From DASYFG01 sp036498565 (GTDB taxonomy: Bacteria; Bacillota; Bacilli; Lactobacillales; Lactobacillaceae), in NCBI GenBank assembly GCA_036498565.1, contig DASYFG010000004.1, forward strand, positions 496,001 to 560,000: a stretch of DNA of 64,000 nucleotides, given 5' to 3'. The notes below the pieces were generated by a model, which saw only the letters and a program-made list of their open reading frames with translations, made no database searches and was not told where the DNA came from. This document shows, in pieces, positions 1 through 8,751 of this stretch. Each line of letters begins with the position of its first letter. Position 1 is the stretch's first letter. The position numbers and the translations under genes were made by a program.

Positions 1-309
1 GCCGTGCAAAGAATGACCGTTTTCGTTTGATGGCGTGCTGATTTCATGCCCGTTTTGTTGCCAGCGGCCATCGCGAATCCGCCCCGCCGTGCGGCCAATG
101 ACGCGATTAATGTTGTAATCCGCAATTAATTTGTCAAAATCATCACTCGACAACACCAAATTCACCCGTTCATCGCCATCTAAAATTGAAAATTCTTGCA
201 CAATCCCGGCAAAATTCAGCACACTTAAGCGCGTCCCACGCGCATTTTCCAAAGTATAACGCACCACGCGTTGCCCGTGATGTTCACCAAAATCTGTTAT
301 GTTAATCAT
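1..309 (-). CDS. galM: Aldose 1-epimerase (mutarotase), partial, C-terminus beyond window
   Basis: The first 103 codons of a protein are readable from ATG at 309 down to the window edge. They contain the aldose epimerase pattern GRTAGRI around residues 75-81 and an N-x-G-H-x-L-H-G stretch at the edge, where the family has its first active-site histidine region. The enzyme interconverts alpha and beta anomers of galactose, supplying alpha-D-galactose to GalK in the cytoplasm. The ATG overlaps the end of lacZ (ATGATTAA: ATG at 309-307, lacZ stop at 304-302), so it is the last visible gene of the lactose/galactose operon and probably translationally coupled. The truncation is due only to the window boundary. 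Confidence 0.9.
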   Translation of the reverse strand, partial: MINITDFGEHHGQRVVRYTLENARGTRLSVLNFAGIVQEFSILDGDERVNLVLSSDDFDKLIADYNINRVIGRTAGRIRDGRWQQNGHEISTPSNENGHSLHG

Positions 310-3304
310 CTGGCACCTCCTGCCAAAGCACTTCATAATGATACGTCGTTTCCGTTAACAAATACGCGTCTGCTACGCTCGGCGACCACGAATCATCGCC
401 ACCAACGCCCATGTGCGCACCGTCAATTTGCAGCCAAACCGCATCATCTGGCACTAATTGCGTGCGATACGCGCGCTGCGCCAACTCCTTTTGCGCATAA
501 TGACTCACGTTAAATGCCAAAGGTTGCAGATTAGCTACGATGCGTTGCTGTGGCAAATCAATTTCTGTGACGGCCGTGCGCAAACCATGTTCACTCGGAA
601 AAATATAAGGCGTATAAAAGTCGGCAATCGTTTGCTGCCAACGGCCAATTTTAGCGGCCGAATGCCGGTCTGGATAATTTTCAAATGGCCCACGACCAAC
701 ATAACTAATTTGCGCAAAAGGCGCCAAAGCCATTTGTACCCCAACACGTGCTGGCGGCAAATGTTGGCTGTCACGGCGGACCGTAACGCTCAACAGCAAC
801 TGACCGTTTTTGTCAAAACGATACGTTTTCGTGGACTGAATGAGTTGCTGATTTTGCGACCAAAAACCGTGCCTTGTTACAACTTCCACAAATTCGCCGC
901 TGCGCGCCACATCAAAGAATTGCAATTCTGGTTGCATATCATACCAACCTTCGGCACGCCAGCGCGCTTCCCAGGCATGGGGGTCAGGATTTTGTACTTC
1001 ACTCACGCCAATATCATTGTCGATTGGCGCGCGTGTGAAATTATCCATCAAGGGCGCATACAAACGTTCATGACCTTGATATTGCCAACTCGTCAACCAG
1101 CCACTTTGCGGATCGAATTGCCAAACCGCGTGTGTCCCAACGATTTCAACCATTTTTTCTGTTGTCAAAACCGCCGGTGCTTGTTGGAAAATCGGCATTG
1201 CCGGAATTGCGCGTGCCAAAACAAATTGCTCGTAACCTTCCGCTTCAACGCGCACATTGACGAACACATCACCAGTTGATTTTGGCAAATCCAAATCAAT
1301 ATGAATGGTTTCACTGGCTGGCAAAGTAAAGTCGACGTCTTTGTGCCAGGTCACTTCGTGATTAACGGATAACGTGATTTCAACAGTTGACGTCACCTGC
1401 TTAAACAAGTATTCACTCGCAATCGTCAACACATTGTCAGCCAAAGAAAATTGCAAATATTGTTGTTGATAAGCCACTTCTTGCAAAGCAGGTTTTGGCG
1501 TACGATCAGGAAATAACAAACCATCCAAACTAAATTGCCGATCATTGGGTTCATCGCCAAAACCGCCACCATAGACATAATCGCCGTCTTTGGCCAAACC
1601 TTGATCGACCCAATCCCAAATAAAACCGCCCTGCAACCGTTCAAATTGCCGAAAAGCCTGCCAATATTTGGCAAAACCACCGAGACTATTGCCCATATTA
1701 TGCGCATATTCACACAAAATCAACGGGCGCGTCTCACCCGGTTTGGCAATCCAACGTTTCAACGACCACTTATCATTGACCACATCGCGTTGATCTTGGT
1801 CAACACGCGCATACATCGGCACAATCAAATCCGTCGCCGGACTATCTGCGCCGCCACCTTCATATTGAACCGGTCGCGTCGGATCGCTTTGTTTCAACCA
1901 TTGATACAGCGCATCATGATTATGACCATATCCCGATTCATTTCCCAACGACCAAATAATGATGGCTGGAAAATTCCGATCACGTTGCACCATGCGGGTC
2001 ACACGTTCAATCATTTGTGGCAAATATTGCGGATTATTCGTCAGCCCATTCATCGGCGTCATGCCGTGCGTCTCCAAATTCGCTTCGTCCACCAACAACA
2101 AACCATACTCGTTGGCCAATTCATACCACCGCTGATGATTTGGGTAATGCGACAAACGCACGGCATTAAAATGATATTTTTTCAGTAATTCGATGTCTTG
2201 TCGCATCGTTTTTTCATCAACGACATAGCCGGTTTGGGGGTGAAATTCGTGTTTGTTGACACCGCGAATGAGCACTGGTTTGCCGTTTAACGTGAGCAGT
2301 CCGTTTTTGATGGCAACTTCTCTTAGGCCGACTTGTGCGTGTTCAATTTGCGTGACCACACCACGCTCATCGCATACCGTCAAACGCAATTCATATAAAT
2401 TCGGCACTTCATCAGACCACAAATACGGCTGGTCCACAGCCAAATTCAGCGTTAATTCACCAGCATTTGCCCCGCGTTCATCGACAATTGTTTGTCCCGG
2501 TTGGCCACTTTGCGACGCAACCAGCTTATCTTGCCAATACAAATCCGCTTGAATCTGCGCCTCAGGAGAACTGGTCGTTAAAATCTGAACAACGCCTTGA
2601 TCAAAATCTGCATCAAGTCGCGTCTCAATTTGATAATTCAACAAACGCACAGCTGGTACATGCGCCAAAGTCACATCACGAAAAATCCCCGCCAGACGCC
2701 ACATGTCCTGATCTTCCAAATAACTACCTTTACTCCAACGCAACACCAGCACCGCCACACGATTCTCACCGGCAACCAGTACGTCACTAACGTCAAATTC
2801 CGCCGGCAAACGGCTATCTTCAGAATAACCAATAAATTGCCCGTTCACCCACACATAAAATGCCGAACCAACCGCCTCAAACGTCAAATGCACTTGGCCG
2901 GCCGTCAGCCATTCTGGCGCCACTTCAAACGTCCGACTGTACGCACCAGTCGGATTTTGTTCTGGGACGAACGGCGGATTCACGGGAAACGGATACGCCA
3001 CGTTGGTATAAATTGGCACATCATAATCACCTTGCAATTGCCAATTACCCGGCACTTGTAGACTTTGCCGTGTTTCTAAATCCGTATGCAACCAGGTTTC
3101 CGGCACCAATTCGGGACGCGCAAAATGACTAAATTGCCATGCGCCATTTAGTGATTGAACGGCTAAACTGCGTTTGCCGTAAACTAGTTTTTCATCAGCG
3201 CGCCAATAACCTAACGGCACATGCATCGCTAGGCGATTAACGGCGAACACGCCGAGATTTTCCCAATCCCGACGTGCTAAAATGTCTGCTAAATTTTGTG
3301 ACAT
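302..3304 (-). CDS. lacZ: Beta-galactosidase, single-chain GH2 LacZ
   Basis: A 1000-residue cytoplasmic hydrolase that splits lactose into glucose and galactose. It has the full E. coli-like GH2 layout: sugar-binding jelly roll (about 45-215), immunoglobulin-like domain, TIM barrel (about 335-620) and the C-terminal small-chain domain (about 730-1000). The acid/base glutamate lies in WSLGNESGYG (Glu456) and the nucleophile in CEYAHNMGNS (Glu532). Many lactobacilli and leuconostocs carry a split LacL/LacM enzyme; here both parts are one chain. The ATG has a strong Shine-Dalgarno (GGAGGTGACGC before ATG) and follows lacS by 14 bases. It is expressed with galK-galT-lacS upstream and galM downstream. 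Confidence 0.97.
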   Translation of the reverse strand: MSQNLADILARRDWENLGVFAVNRLAMHVPLGYWRADEKLVYGKRSLAVQSLNGAWQFSHFARPELVPETWLHTDLETRQSLQVPGNWQLQGDYDVPIYTNVAYPFPVNPPFVPEQNPTGAYSRTFEVAPEWLTAGQVHLTFEAVGSAFYVWVNGQFIGYSEDSRLPAEFDVSDVLVAGENRVAVLVLRWSKGSYLEDQDMWRLAGIFRDVTLAHVPAVRLLNYQIETRLDADFDQGVVQILTTSSPEAQIQADLYWQDKLVASQSGQPGQTIVDERGANAGELTLNLAVDQPYLWSDEVPNLYELRLTVCDERGVVTQIEHAQVGLREVAIKNGLLTLNGKPVLIRGVNKHEFHPQTGYVVDEKTMRQDIELLKKYHFNAVRLSHYPNHQRWYELANEYGLLLVDEANLETHGMTPMNGLTNNPQYLPQMIERVTRMVQRDRNFPAIIIWSLGNESGYGHNHDALYQWLKQSDPTRPVQYEGGGADSPATDLIVPMYARVDQDQRDVVNDKWSLKRWIAKPGETRPLILCEYAHNMGNSLGGFAKYWQAFRQFERLQGGFIWDWVDQGLAKDGDYVYGGGFGDEPNDRQFSLDGLLFPDRTPKPALQEVAYQQQYLQFSLADNVLTIASEYLFKQVTSTVEITLSVNHEVTWHKDVDFTLPASETIHIDLDLPKSTGDVFVNVRVEAEGYEQFVLARAIPAMPIFQQAPAVLTTEKMVEIVGTHAVWQFDPQSGWLTSWQYQGHERLYAPLMDNFTRAPIDNDIGVSEVQNPDPHAWEARWRAEGWYDMQPELQFFDVARSGEFVEVVTRHGFWSQNQQLIQSTKTYRFDKNGQLLLSVTVRRDSQHLPPARVGVQMALAPFAQISYVGRGPFENYPDRHSAAKIGRWQQTIADFYTPYIFPSEHGLRTAVTEIDLPQQRIVANLQPLAFNVSHYAQKELAQRAYRTQLVPDDAVWLQIDGAHMGVGGDDSWSPSVADAYLLTETTYHYEVLWQEVPDD

Positions 3305-3318
3305 GCGTCACCTCCGCC

Positions 3319-4734
3319 TTATTGTTGTTCTGCTGCCAACTTTGCTTCCAATTCATTGACAATGTCTTCGTGCATCTTTTCTGTCAACTTCACTTTCCAA
3401 GCAAAGACCACAATGGCAAACACCATCAAAATACCAGGCAAGATAAAGGCATAAGCATTAAAGGTTGCCACTTGATGCGTGGTGATGTCTTTTGCGGTTG
3501 CATTCCCGGTCATGCCAGCTGCCACCGCGACAAATCCAACGATTCCGTTTGAAAAGGCGCCGGCGATTTTGTCCAACAAAGGACGAATTGACAAGGTCAC
3601 CGCTTCATTACGGACGCCGTTTTTCAATTGGCCGTATTCAACCGCGTCAGTAATTGTCATCAAAGCTGACAAGAAGACCAATTGGTATGGGAAGTAGAAC
3701 AAAACCGTTGCCAAAGTCACAACGCCCGTGCTGTGTCCGCCGGTAATGAAAAGCAGATAAGCAATCACTTGCACGATGATACTACCCAAAAATACCCAAC
3801 GACGTGTCACTAGCTTTGACAAAACTGGGAACAATGGTACCGCCACAATGCCAGTAATTGTCGCCGTCAAACCAACTAACCAAAATGAACCAGGTTCACC
3901 CAATACGAACTTGTAGAAGTAATACAACACACCAGTTGTTGCGACATAAGCCAACGCATATGAAATGTACGCCAAGGCCAACCACAGCAATTGATCGTTT
4001 TTTGTGATCGCTTTGAACACGTCAATTGTCTTCACTTTTTGCTTTTCAGCTTGACGGACAATGGAGTCATTTTCCTTGGTGCCCCAAGCCGTAATCAAAG
4101 CCGTTCCACCAGAAACAATGGCGACGACCACCGCAAACCAGAACCAACCCGCAGCGCCTTGTTCATGTTTGCCAGTGACCAAATACGTAAAGAACGTTGT
4201 CAAACCAACCACAACCATACTTGTTCCGTTTTGTCCCAAAGATGAACCAAAACGTGCGACCGTTCCCAACTTTTCACGTTCTTTAGAATCCGTTGAAATC
4301 GCTGGAATCATTCCCCAAAATGAAATATCTTTGAAAGAATAAAATGAATCCAATAGAATAAAAGCAATGGTGAAAACAATCAAGAACAAGGTCTCATTCC
4401 CCGTTGCCAAGCCAAAGAAGTTCGTGAACATCAAGACCAACAGCAAAGAAGAAATTAAACCACCAGCCACCAACCATGGCTTAAAGTTCCCCCAACGCGA
4501 GCGTGTGTTGTCAATCACACTCCCAATCAAGGGGTCAAACACAATTTCCACCAAACGAATCCCGACCACCAGGGATGTGACCGTCGCAATCATGCGATTG
4601 GCATTTGGCGAACCAGCAAACATCGAACTCGTCACAAAGATAATGAAGTACGTGCTTAACGTAATGTAATAAGCATCATGACCAAAGGCCCCGAGGGCGT
4701 AACTGATCCGTTGCTTCCATTTTGAATTTGTCAT
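3319..4734 (-). CDS. lacS: Lactose/galactoside permease of the GPH family, no IIA domain
   Basis: A 471-residue polytopic membrane protein with about 12 hydrophobic segments, of the glycoside-pentoside-hexuronide cation symporter family. The N-terminus (KQRISYALGAFGHDAYY) and the motif DPLIGSVIDNTRSRWG near residue 67 are typical of LacS/MelB relatives. It should import lactose by cation symport or lactose/galactose exchange. The S. thermophilus-type LacS has an extra C-terminal PTS IIA-like domain that allows HPr phosphorylation; this protein stops after a short charged tail, so that control is absent. It lies between galT and lacZ; a cre box sits 17 to 30 bases upstream of its start. The precise sugar is inferred from context. 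Confidence 0.9.
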   Translation of the reverse strand: MTNSKWKQRISYALGAFGHDAYYITLSTYFIIFVTSSMFAGSPNANRMIATVTSLVVGIRLVEIVFDPLIGSVIDNTRSRWGNFKPWLVAGGLISSLLLVLMFTNFFGLATGNETLFLIVFTIAFILLDSFYSFKDISFWGMIPAISTDSKEREKLGTVARFGSSLGQNGTSMVVVGLTTFFTYLVTGKHEQGAAGWFWFAVVVAIVSGGTALITAWGTKENDSIVRQAEKQKVKTIDVFKAITKNDQLLWLALAYISYALAYVATTGVLYYFYKFVLGEPGSFWLVGLTATITGIVAVPLFPVLSKLVTRRWVFLGSIIVQVIAYLLFITGGHSTGVVTLATVLFYFPYQLVFLSALMTITDAVEYGQLKNGVRNEAVTLSIRPLLDKIAGAFSNGIVGFVAVAAGMTGNATAKDITTHQVATFNAYAFILPGILMVFAIVVFAWKVKLTEKMHEDIVNELEAKLAAEQQ

Positions 4735-4750
4735 TTTCTTACTCCTTTTT

Positions 4751-4764
4751 AGTAAGCGCTTACA
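4751..4764. promoter_or_regulatory. cre box (CcpA site) between galT and lacS
   Basis: The palindrome AGTAAGCGCTTACA matches the catabolite response element consensus TGNAANCGNWWNCA except at one end position. It lies in the galT-lacS gap just upstream of the lacS Shine-Dalgarno (AAAGGAG), so CcpA bound here would act on a local promoter or block elongation inside the operon. No convincing promoter was seen in the gap. Confidence 0.75.
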
Positions 4765-4785
4765 TATTGTGGTAAAAATGAAACG

Positions 4786-6270
4786 TTACACGTGCTCGTG
4801 TAGCGTTTGAATAAATTGGTCAAATCCTGCCTGACCATCGGCATTATTTTTAAACACGCCCGCGTCTTCCAAAACCCGTGCGAAGATGTCAGCCACTGAT
4901 TGTTCTACCAAACGTTGGGCTTCTGCCCTTTGTGTAACGGCATGTTGACCTCGTAAATCTTGCGCCCATTGGGCGTGTTTATCGGCGACTGGCGTTTGGC
5001 CGTCCACCAAATAATCGGCAACTGCCGCCAGTTCTGTTTTCAAACGTGGTGGCAAAATCGCCACGCCCATCACCTCAATCAAACCAATATTTTCTTGTTT
5101 GATGTGTTGAACATCGGGATGCGGATGGAAAATGCCGTCCGGAAATTCCGCCGACACGTTGTTGTCGCGCAACACGATGTCCATTTCATAAACATCACCG
5201 CGTTTGCGTAAAATCGGTGTGACCGTGTGATGTGGCGTGCCATCCGTTGATTCGGCCACCAAATCACACGCCGGATCGCTATAACTGCGCCATTTTTCCA
5301 AAATGTTGACGCTGGCCGCTAACACTTTTTGCGCGTCTGCATCGCGTAAGCGAATGACAGACATCGGCCAGTTCAAAATTCCCGCTTCCGCCACGTCCAA
5401 ATCAAGTTTTTTCCTGATTTGAGCGCGTGCCATCGGCATTTCATAACGACCAGCTTGGAAATGATCGTGCGTGAGAATGGAGCCGCCCACAATCGGCAAA
5501 TCCGCGTTGGAACCGATGAAATAATCCGGGAATAAGTCCACAAAAGCAAACAGACGCGCCAGATTATCGCGATCAATTTTCATTGGCCGATGCACCGGCG
5601 CCATCACAATCGCATGCTCGTTGAAATAAGAATACGGTGAATATTGAAAGCCCCAACTTTCACCGTTCAAATCCACACGGACAATGCGATGATTGGTTCG
5701 TCCCGGAAAATTCGCATGACCGTGAAAGCCTTCGTTTTCCAAACATAATTGGCAGGCTGGATACGTCGTTTGTGGGGCTGAGCGCGCCGCGGCGATATCA
5801 GCCGGCGTCTTTTCCGGTTTGGACAAATTAATCGTAATATCAATGTCACCGTATTTTGTCGGCGCCGTGTAGGAAATATTTTGCGCAATCTCACGCGTTT
5901 TGATGTAATTCGTTTTCTGCGATAAGGCATAAAAATCCGCCAACGCCGCGCGCGCATTTTCCTGATACAATTGCCAAAATCGGGCATTTACCACACTCGG
6001 CCGTGGTGCAAAAAAGTTCATCAATTCCGCACCCAACACGTCGCGATCGGCGGCCGTATCCGCAATCACGCCATTCTCAATCCCAATCACTAACAAGCTA
6101 TCCAACAAATCCAACGTGTCAGCGTCACTGCTTGTCACCGTCGCATCAAATGTCGTTTGACCGATTAAACTTAAGACTTGGTTCGTCAAATAATTCGTAT
6201 CGAGTTCGTCATAATCCGTGCTCGCGATGATGCGCTGGACAAAACCGCGGACAACAGCTGATGTGTTCAT
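4786..6270 (-). CDS. galT: UDP-glucose-hexose-1-phosphate uridylyltransferase, class II
   Basis: A 494-residue cytoplasmic enzyme of the Firmicutes type (GalT class II), longer than the about 350-residue E. coli type. It transfers UMP from UDP-glucose to galactose-1-phosphate, giving UDP-galactose and glucose-1-phosphate. Recognisable blocks are YPACQLCLENEGFHGHANFP (about 170-190) and GGSILTHDHFQAG (about 265), with conserved histidines. The start ATG overlaps the galK stop by the usual ATGA arrangement (6267-6270), showing tight coupling with galK. No galE is present in the window, so UDP-galactose must be epimerised by an enzyme encoded elsewhere. Confidence 0.96.
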   Translation of the reverse strand: MNTSAVVRGFVQRIIASTDYDELDTNYLTNQVLSLIGQTTFDATVTSSDADTLDLLDSLLVIGIENGVIADTAADRDVLGAELMNFFAPRPSVVNARFWQLYQENARAALADFYALSQKTNYIKTREIAQNISYTAPTKYGDIDITINLSKPEKTPADIAAARSAPQTTYPACQLCLENEGFHGHANFPGRTNHRIVRVDLNGESWGFQYSPYSYFNEHAIVMAPVHRPMKIDRDNLARLFAFVDLFPDYFIGSNADLPIVGGSILTHDHFQAGRYEMPMARAQIRKKLDLDVAEAGILNWPMSVIRLRDADAQKVLAASVNILEKWRSYSDPACDLVAESTDGTPHHTVTPILRKRGDVYEMDIVLRDNNVSAEFPDGIFHPHPDVQHIKQENIGLIEVMGVAILPPRLKTELAAVADYLVDGQTPVADKHAQWAQDLRGQHAVTQRAEAQRLVEQSVADIFARVLEDAGVFKNNADGQAGFDQFIQTLHEHV

Positions 6271-7442
6271 TGCGCTACCTGCCCCACCCAGTGTGCACCT
6301 TGACCAATTTCAGCCACATAAAATGACGGTGCATAACCGATTTTATCTTCATAAACTTGACCAACCGTTTGCTTCAAAGTCTCAACTGCATCGCGATGAA
6401 CCAGCGCAATCGCACAGCCACCAAAGCCCGCACCGGTCATCCGCGCGCCTAACACGCCATCCAACGTTTGGGCAGTTTCTGCTAAGGTGTCCAGTTCAAC
6501 GCCCGTCACTTCATAATCTGTTTTCAACGATTCATGCGATGCGTTCAACAATTCCCCGAAACGTACCAAATCGTTGGCCTGCAACGCTTCAACGGCTAGT
6601 TGCGTACGTTCATTTTCCGTGACGGCATGCCGCGCGCGACGGCGGACTGTTTCATTTGTAATCAACGCCGCATTGCCTTCAAATTCCTCACTACTTAATT
6701 GGCCGAGTGACTGAATGAACAATTCCTTTTGGAGTTCAAAGACGGCTTCTTGCGTTTCTTTGACGCGCTCGTTGTACTTGGAATCAGCGAGTTCACGGCG
6801 TTTGTTCGTGTTCATAATCACGACGACATGCTCACCCAAATCAACCGGCACCATGTCATAAATCATCGTGTTCGTATCCAAATAAATCGCCTGCGCTTCT
6901 TCACCAAAACCAATCGCAAACTGATCCATAATGCCCGTGTTCACGCCGACAAAATCATTTTCAGCGCGTTGGCCGCTCGCAACCAATTGCAAACGTGGCA
7001 CTTTCAAGTCGTACAACTTTTGCAAAACCACTCCGATCAGCAATTCCAATGAAGCAGATGACGACAAACCCGAAGCGTTTGGAATATTGCCATCAACCAC
7101 CAATTCAAAACCAGTTTCAAATTGATTGCCGTAACCGCGTGATGCTTGCAAAAAGCCCTTGACAAAATTCCCCCACGCGCCATGCGCAAGTTTCGTTTCA
7201 TCATCAATCGCAAATTCAATCACGCCTTGCTCCGGGAAATTCAATGAATATAACTTCACCGTGCGATCGTCACGCAAACGCGCCACGCCATACGTCCCAA
7301 TCGTAATCGCCGCTGGAAAAACATGGCCGCCGTTGTAATCAGTGTGTTCCCCAATCAAATTAATCCGACCAGGTGAGAAAAATTGATCACTTGGCGCATG
7401 CCCAAATTGTTCGACGAAAGTTTTTTGCAGTTCATCCCACAT
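6267..7442 (-). CDS. galK: Galactokinase
   Basis: A 391-residue cytoplasmic GHMP-family kinase that phosphorylates alpha-D-galactose with ATP to galactose-1-phosphate. The galactokinase signature GRINLIGEHTDYNGG lies at residues 25-39, the ATP-binding GHMP motif PNASGLSSSASLE at 121-133, and a C-terminal glycine-rich GARMTGAGFGGCAI block near 335-350. It is the first gene of the galK-galT-lacS-lacZ-galM operon and follows a strong sigma-A promoter and a cre box. The length is normal for the family. Confidence 0.97.
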   Translation of the reverse strand: MWDELQKTFVEQFGHAPSDQFFSPGRINLIGEHTDYNGGHVFPAAITIGTYGVARLRDDRTVKLYSLNFPEQGVIEFAIDDETKLAHGAWGNFVKGFLQASRGYGNQFETGFELVVDGNIPNASGLSSSASLELLIGVVLQKLYDLKVPRLQLVASGQRAENDFVGVNTGIMDQFAIGFGEEAQAIYLDTNTMIYDMVPVDLGEHVVVIMNTNKRRELADSKYNERVKETQEAVFELQKELFIQSLGQLSSEEFEGNAALITNETVRRRARHAVTENERTQLAVEALQANDLVRFGELLNASHESLKTDYEVTGVELDTLAETAQTLDGVLGARMTGAGFGGCAIALVHRDAVETLKQTVGQVYEDKIGYAPSFYVAEIGQGAHWVGQVAQ

Positions 7443-7464
7443 AAGGAATCCTTCTTTCTATTTT

Positions 7465-7478
7465 TGTAACCGCTTTCA
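7465..7478. promoter_or_regulatory. cre box (CcpA site) in the galK leader
   Basis: The minus-strand sequence TGAAAGCGGTTACA is a full match to TGNAANCGNWWNCA. It lies about 6 to 20 bases downstream of the predicted start point of the galK promoter, a position typical for CcpA roadblock repression of lactose/galactose operons. Confidence 0.85.
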
Positions 7479-7490
7479 TTAACAATTATT

Positions 7491-7519
7491 AGTATACTGT
7501 TTACTGATCGTTTAGTCAA
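7491..7519 (-). promoter_or_regulatory. Sigma-A promoter of the gal-lac operon
   Basis: TTGACT (7519-7514), 17-base spacer, TATACT (7496-7491), read on the minus strand, about 50 bases before the galK ATG. The near-consensus hexamers and exact spacing make this the main operon promoter. Confidence 0.85.
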
Positions 7520-7534
7520 GTTTACTTTTGTAAA

Positions 7535-7567
7535 AAAATAAAAAAAGTTATCCATTTGGATAACTTT
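7535..7567 (-). terminator. Rho-independent terminator of the zinc-binding protein gene
   Basis: Ten-base stem AAAGTTATCC/GGATAACTTT with a four-base loop, followed on the minus strand by a T-rich run, 12 bases after the stop of the gene at 7580. Confidence 0.85.
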
Positions 7568-7579
7568 GCTTTCGTTTGC

Positions 7580-8482
7580 TTATTGAATTGCCTTTAAGAC
7601 CGCTTGCAATTGCTTGATTTGCCAGTCTTTATACGTTGTTTGTGCTGGTTTCGTTTCGGTAATATTGATGACCGGCACGCCATGTGATTTGGCATAATTC
7701 ACGACTTGTGTCACGCTCCGACTCGTGTTTTGCGGATTGTTAATCACAAATTCCACTTGTTTACTGTTTACTGATTGGCGCCAGTTTTGAATTTCTGCTG
7801 GGGTCGGATCAGTGCCTTCGTCGATTGCTTGCGCGAATTTGAGTGAATCATTTTCTGCGCCCAATGCCGTCAAGAAATTATCATAAACCGGCTCGGTTGC
7901 CAAATAATGCACGCCGGCTAAGCGCTGTTTGGCTGTGTTTTCCAAAGCCGTTAGCGGCGCTAATGTTTTCAAATACGCCGCCCCATTGGCTTTATAAATT
8001 GATGCATGTTGCGCATCCAAACGACTCAACTCGCTCACCAAATGCGTTACCAATACCTTTGGCATCTCCAATTTGTACCACAAATGTTCATTGCTACCGG
8101 CTTGATAATTCAGCAATTTTGCCAAATCCAACACGGCCGCCCCCGTATTTTGTTGCGCAAAACGTGTACTCCAAGCATCGTAACCAGCGCCGTTTTCAAT
8201 AATCACATCTGCCGTTTGATAAAGTTTCGCGGTTTTTGCAGTTGGTTCAAAATCATGCGGATCGACATTCACATTATCAATTACCGACGTCACGGTCGCT
8301 TCTTTCCCCGCCACAGCCTGCGCAATTTCGCCATAAAAATCCAAACTGGCGACAATTTGCAACTTATTAGACGGCGCTTGTGACTTGTTGTCTTTCACAC
8401 TTGTCGTAATAATCAAGCCAATCAAGGCCGCCACGACGACCAGCGGTAACCACAGTGTTATTTTTTTCATTGTCTTACTCAT
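7580..8482 (-). CDS. Zinc-type ABC transporter substrate-binding protein (ZnuA/AdcA family), membrane-anchored
   Basis: A 300-residue extracytoplasmic metal-binding protein of the cluster A-I (TroA/ZnuA) family. It has an N-terminal hydrophobic anchor (about 9-27) with no lipobox cysteine, so it looks membrane-anchored rather than a lipoprotein. Candidate metal ligands include His76 in VDPHDFEP, His133 in NEHLWYK, and a later His in the GVHYLATEP block. No His-rich loop and no ATPase or permease gene is adjacent, so it must work with a transporter encoded elsewhere. Its promoter contains two zinc-repressor operators, which supports zinc as the substrate. The start at 8482 has only a weak Shine-Dalgarno; the in-frame ATG at 8470 is an alternative. 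Confidence 0.88.
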   Translation of the reverse strand: MSKTMKKITLWLPLVVVAALIGLIITTSVKDNKSQAPSNKLQIVASLDFYGEIAQAVAGKEATVTSVIDNVNVDPHDFEPTAKTAKLYQTADVIIENGAGYDAWSTRFAQQNTGAAVLDLAKLLNYQAGSNEHLWYKLEMPKVLVTHLVSELSRLDAQHASIYKANGAAYLKTLAPLTALENTAKQRLAGVHYLATEPVYDNFLTALGAENDSLKFAQAIDEGTDPTPAEIQNWRQSVNSKQVEFVINNPQNTSRSVTQVVNYAKSHGVPVINITETKPAQTTYKDWQIKQLQAVLKAIQ

Positions 8483-8493
8483 CTTTCGATTAC

Positions 8494-8543
8494 TTAACTA
8501 GTTAAGTATATAGTTAACCAGTTAACATTGTCAACTCATTTTA
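8494..8543 (-). promoter_or_regulatory. Zinc-repressed promoter with two AdcR/ZitR operators
   Basis: TTGACA and TATACT (18-base spacer, minus strand) frame the operator TTAACTGGTTAA (8514-8525). A second operator, TTAACTAGTTAA (8494-8505), lies just downstream of the -10. Both fit TTAACYRGTTAA, the established site of the MarR-family zinc repressors AdcR/ZitR, and their placement would block RNA polymerase when zinc is plentiful. Confidence 0.85.
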
Positions 8544-8661
8544 AATTTTTTAGCTGTTTAGCCCGCTTAAATTCACGAATCAACTTTTGTGCGCGTTCCC
8601 GTGTTTTAATATTGGGGCTTTTCAAACGGCGATAAGCCGATGATAAATCTTGTTTTTACAT
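8536..8661 (-). pseudogene. Small Lys/Arg-rich zinc-regulated protein gene interrupted by a stop at codon 2
   Basis: A good Shine-Dalgarno (AGGAG, 5-base spacing) precedes ATG at 8661, but codon 2 is TAA. The same frame then stays open for 39 codons, encoding KQDLSSAYRRLKSPNIKTR and a basic helical tail, before TGA at 8538-8536. The sequence resembles the very short basic proteins labelled putative metal homeostasis proteins in Lactobacillaceae; this is from memory and unverified. One base change (AAA, CAA or GAA to TAA) would explain the break. It has its own zinc-operator promoter. Alternatives are a sequencing error, or an unnoticed non-ATG start downstream. Confidence 0.6.
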
Positions 8662-8699
8662 ACTTTCTCCTCTCTACATCGTCAGACGTTCTATTTTAA

Positions 8700-8748
8700 T
8701 TAACCGGTTAACTACATCATATAGTTAACTGGTTAACTTTGTCAAGAA
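8700..8748 (-). promoter_or_regulatory. Second zinc-repressed promoter with two AdcR/ZitR operators
   Basis: TTGACA, 18-base spacer, TATGAT on the minus strand, with TTAACCAGTTAA (8725-8736) inside the spacer and TTAACCGGTTAA (8700-8711) just downstream of the -10. The layout is the same as at the promoter of the metal-binding protein, so both units should answer to the same repressor. This promoter drives the small interrupted gene at 8661-8536 and could read through into the next one. Confidence 0.85.
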
Positions 8749-8751
8749 TAA

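Noticed and set aside
1535..2188. A 217-codon plus-strand open frame inside lacZ
   Set aside because: Antisense shadow of a clear GH2 gene, no Shine-Dalgarno and no recognisable domain.
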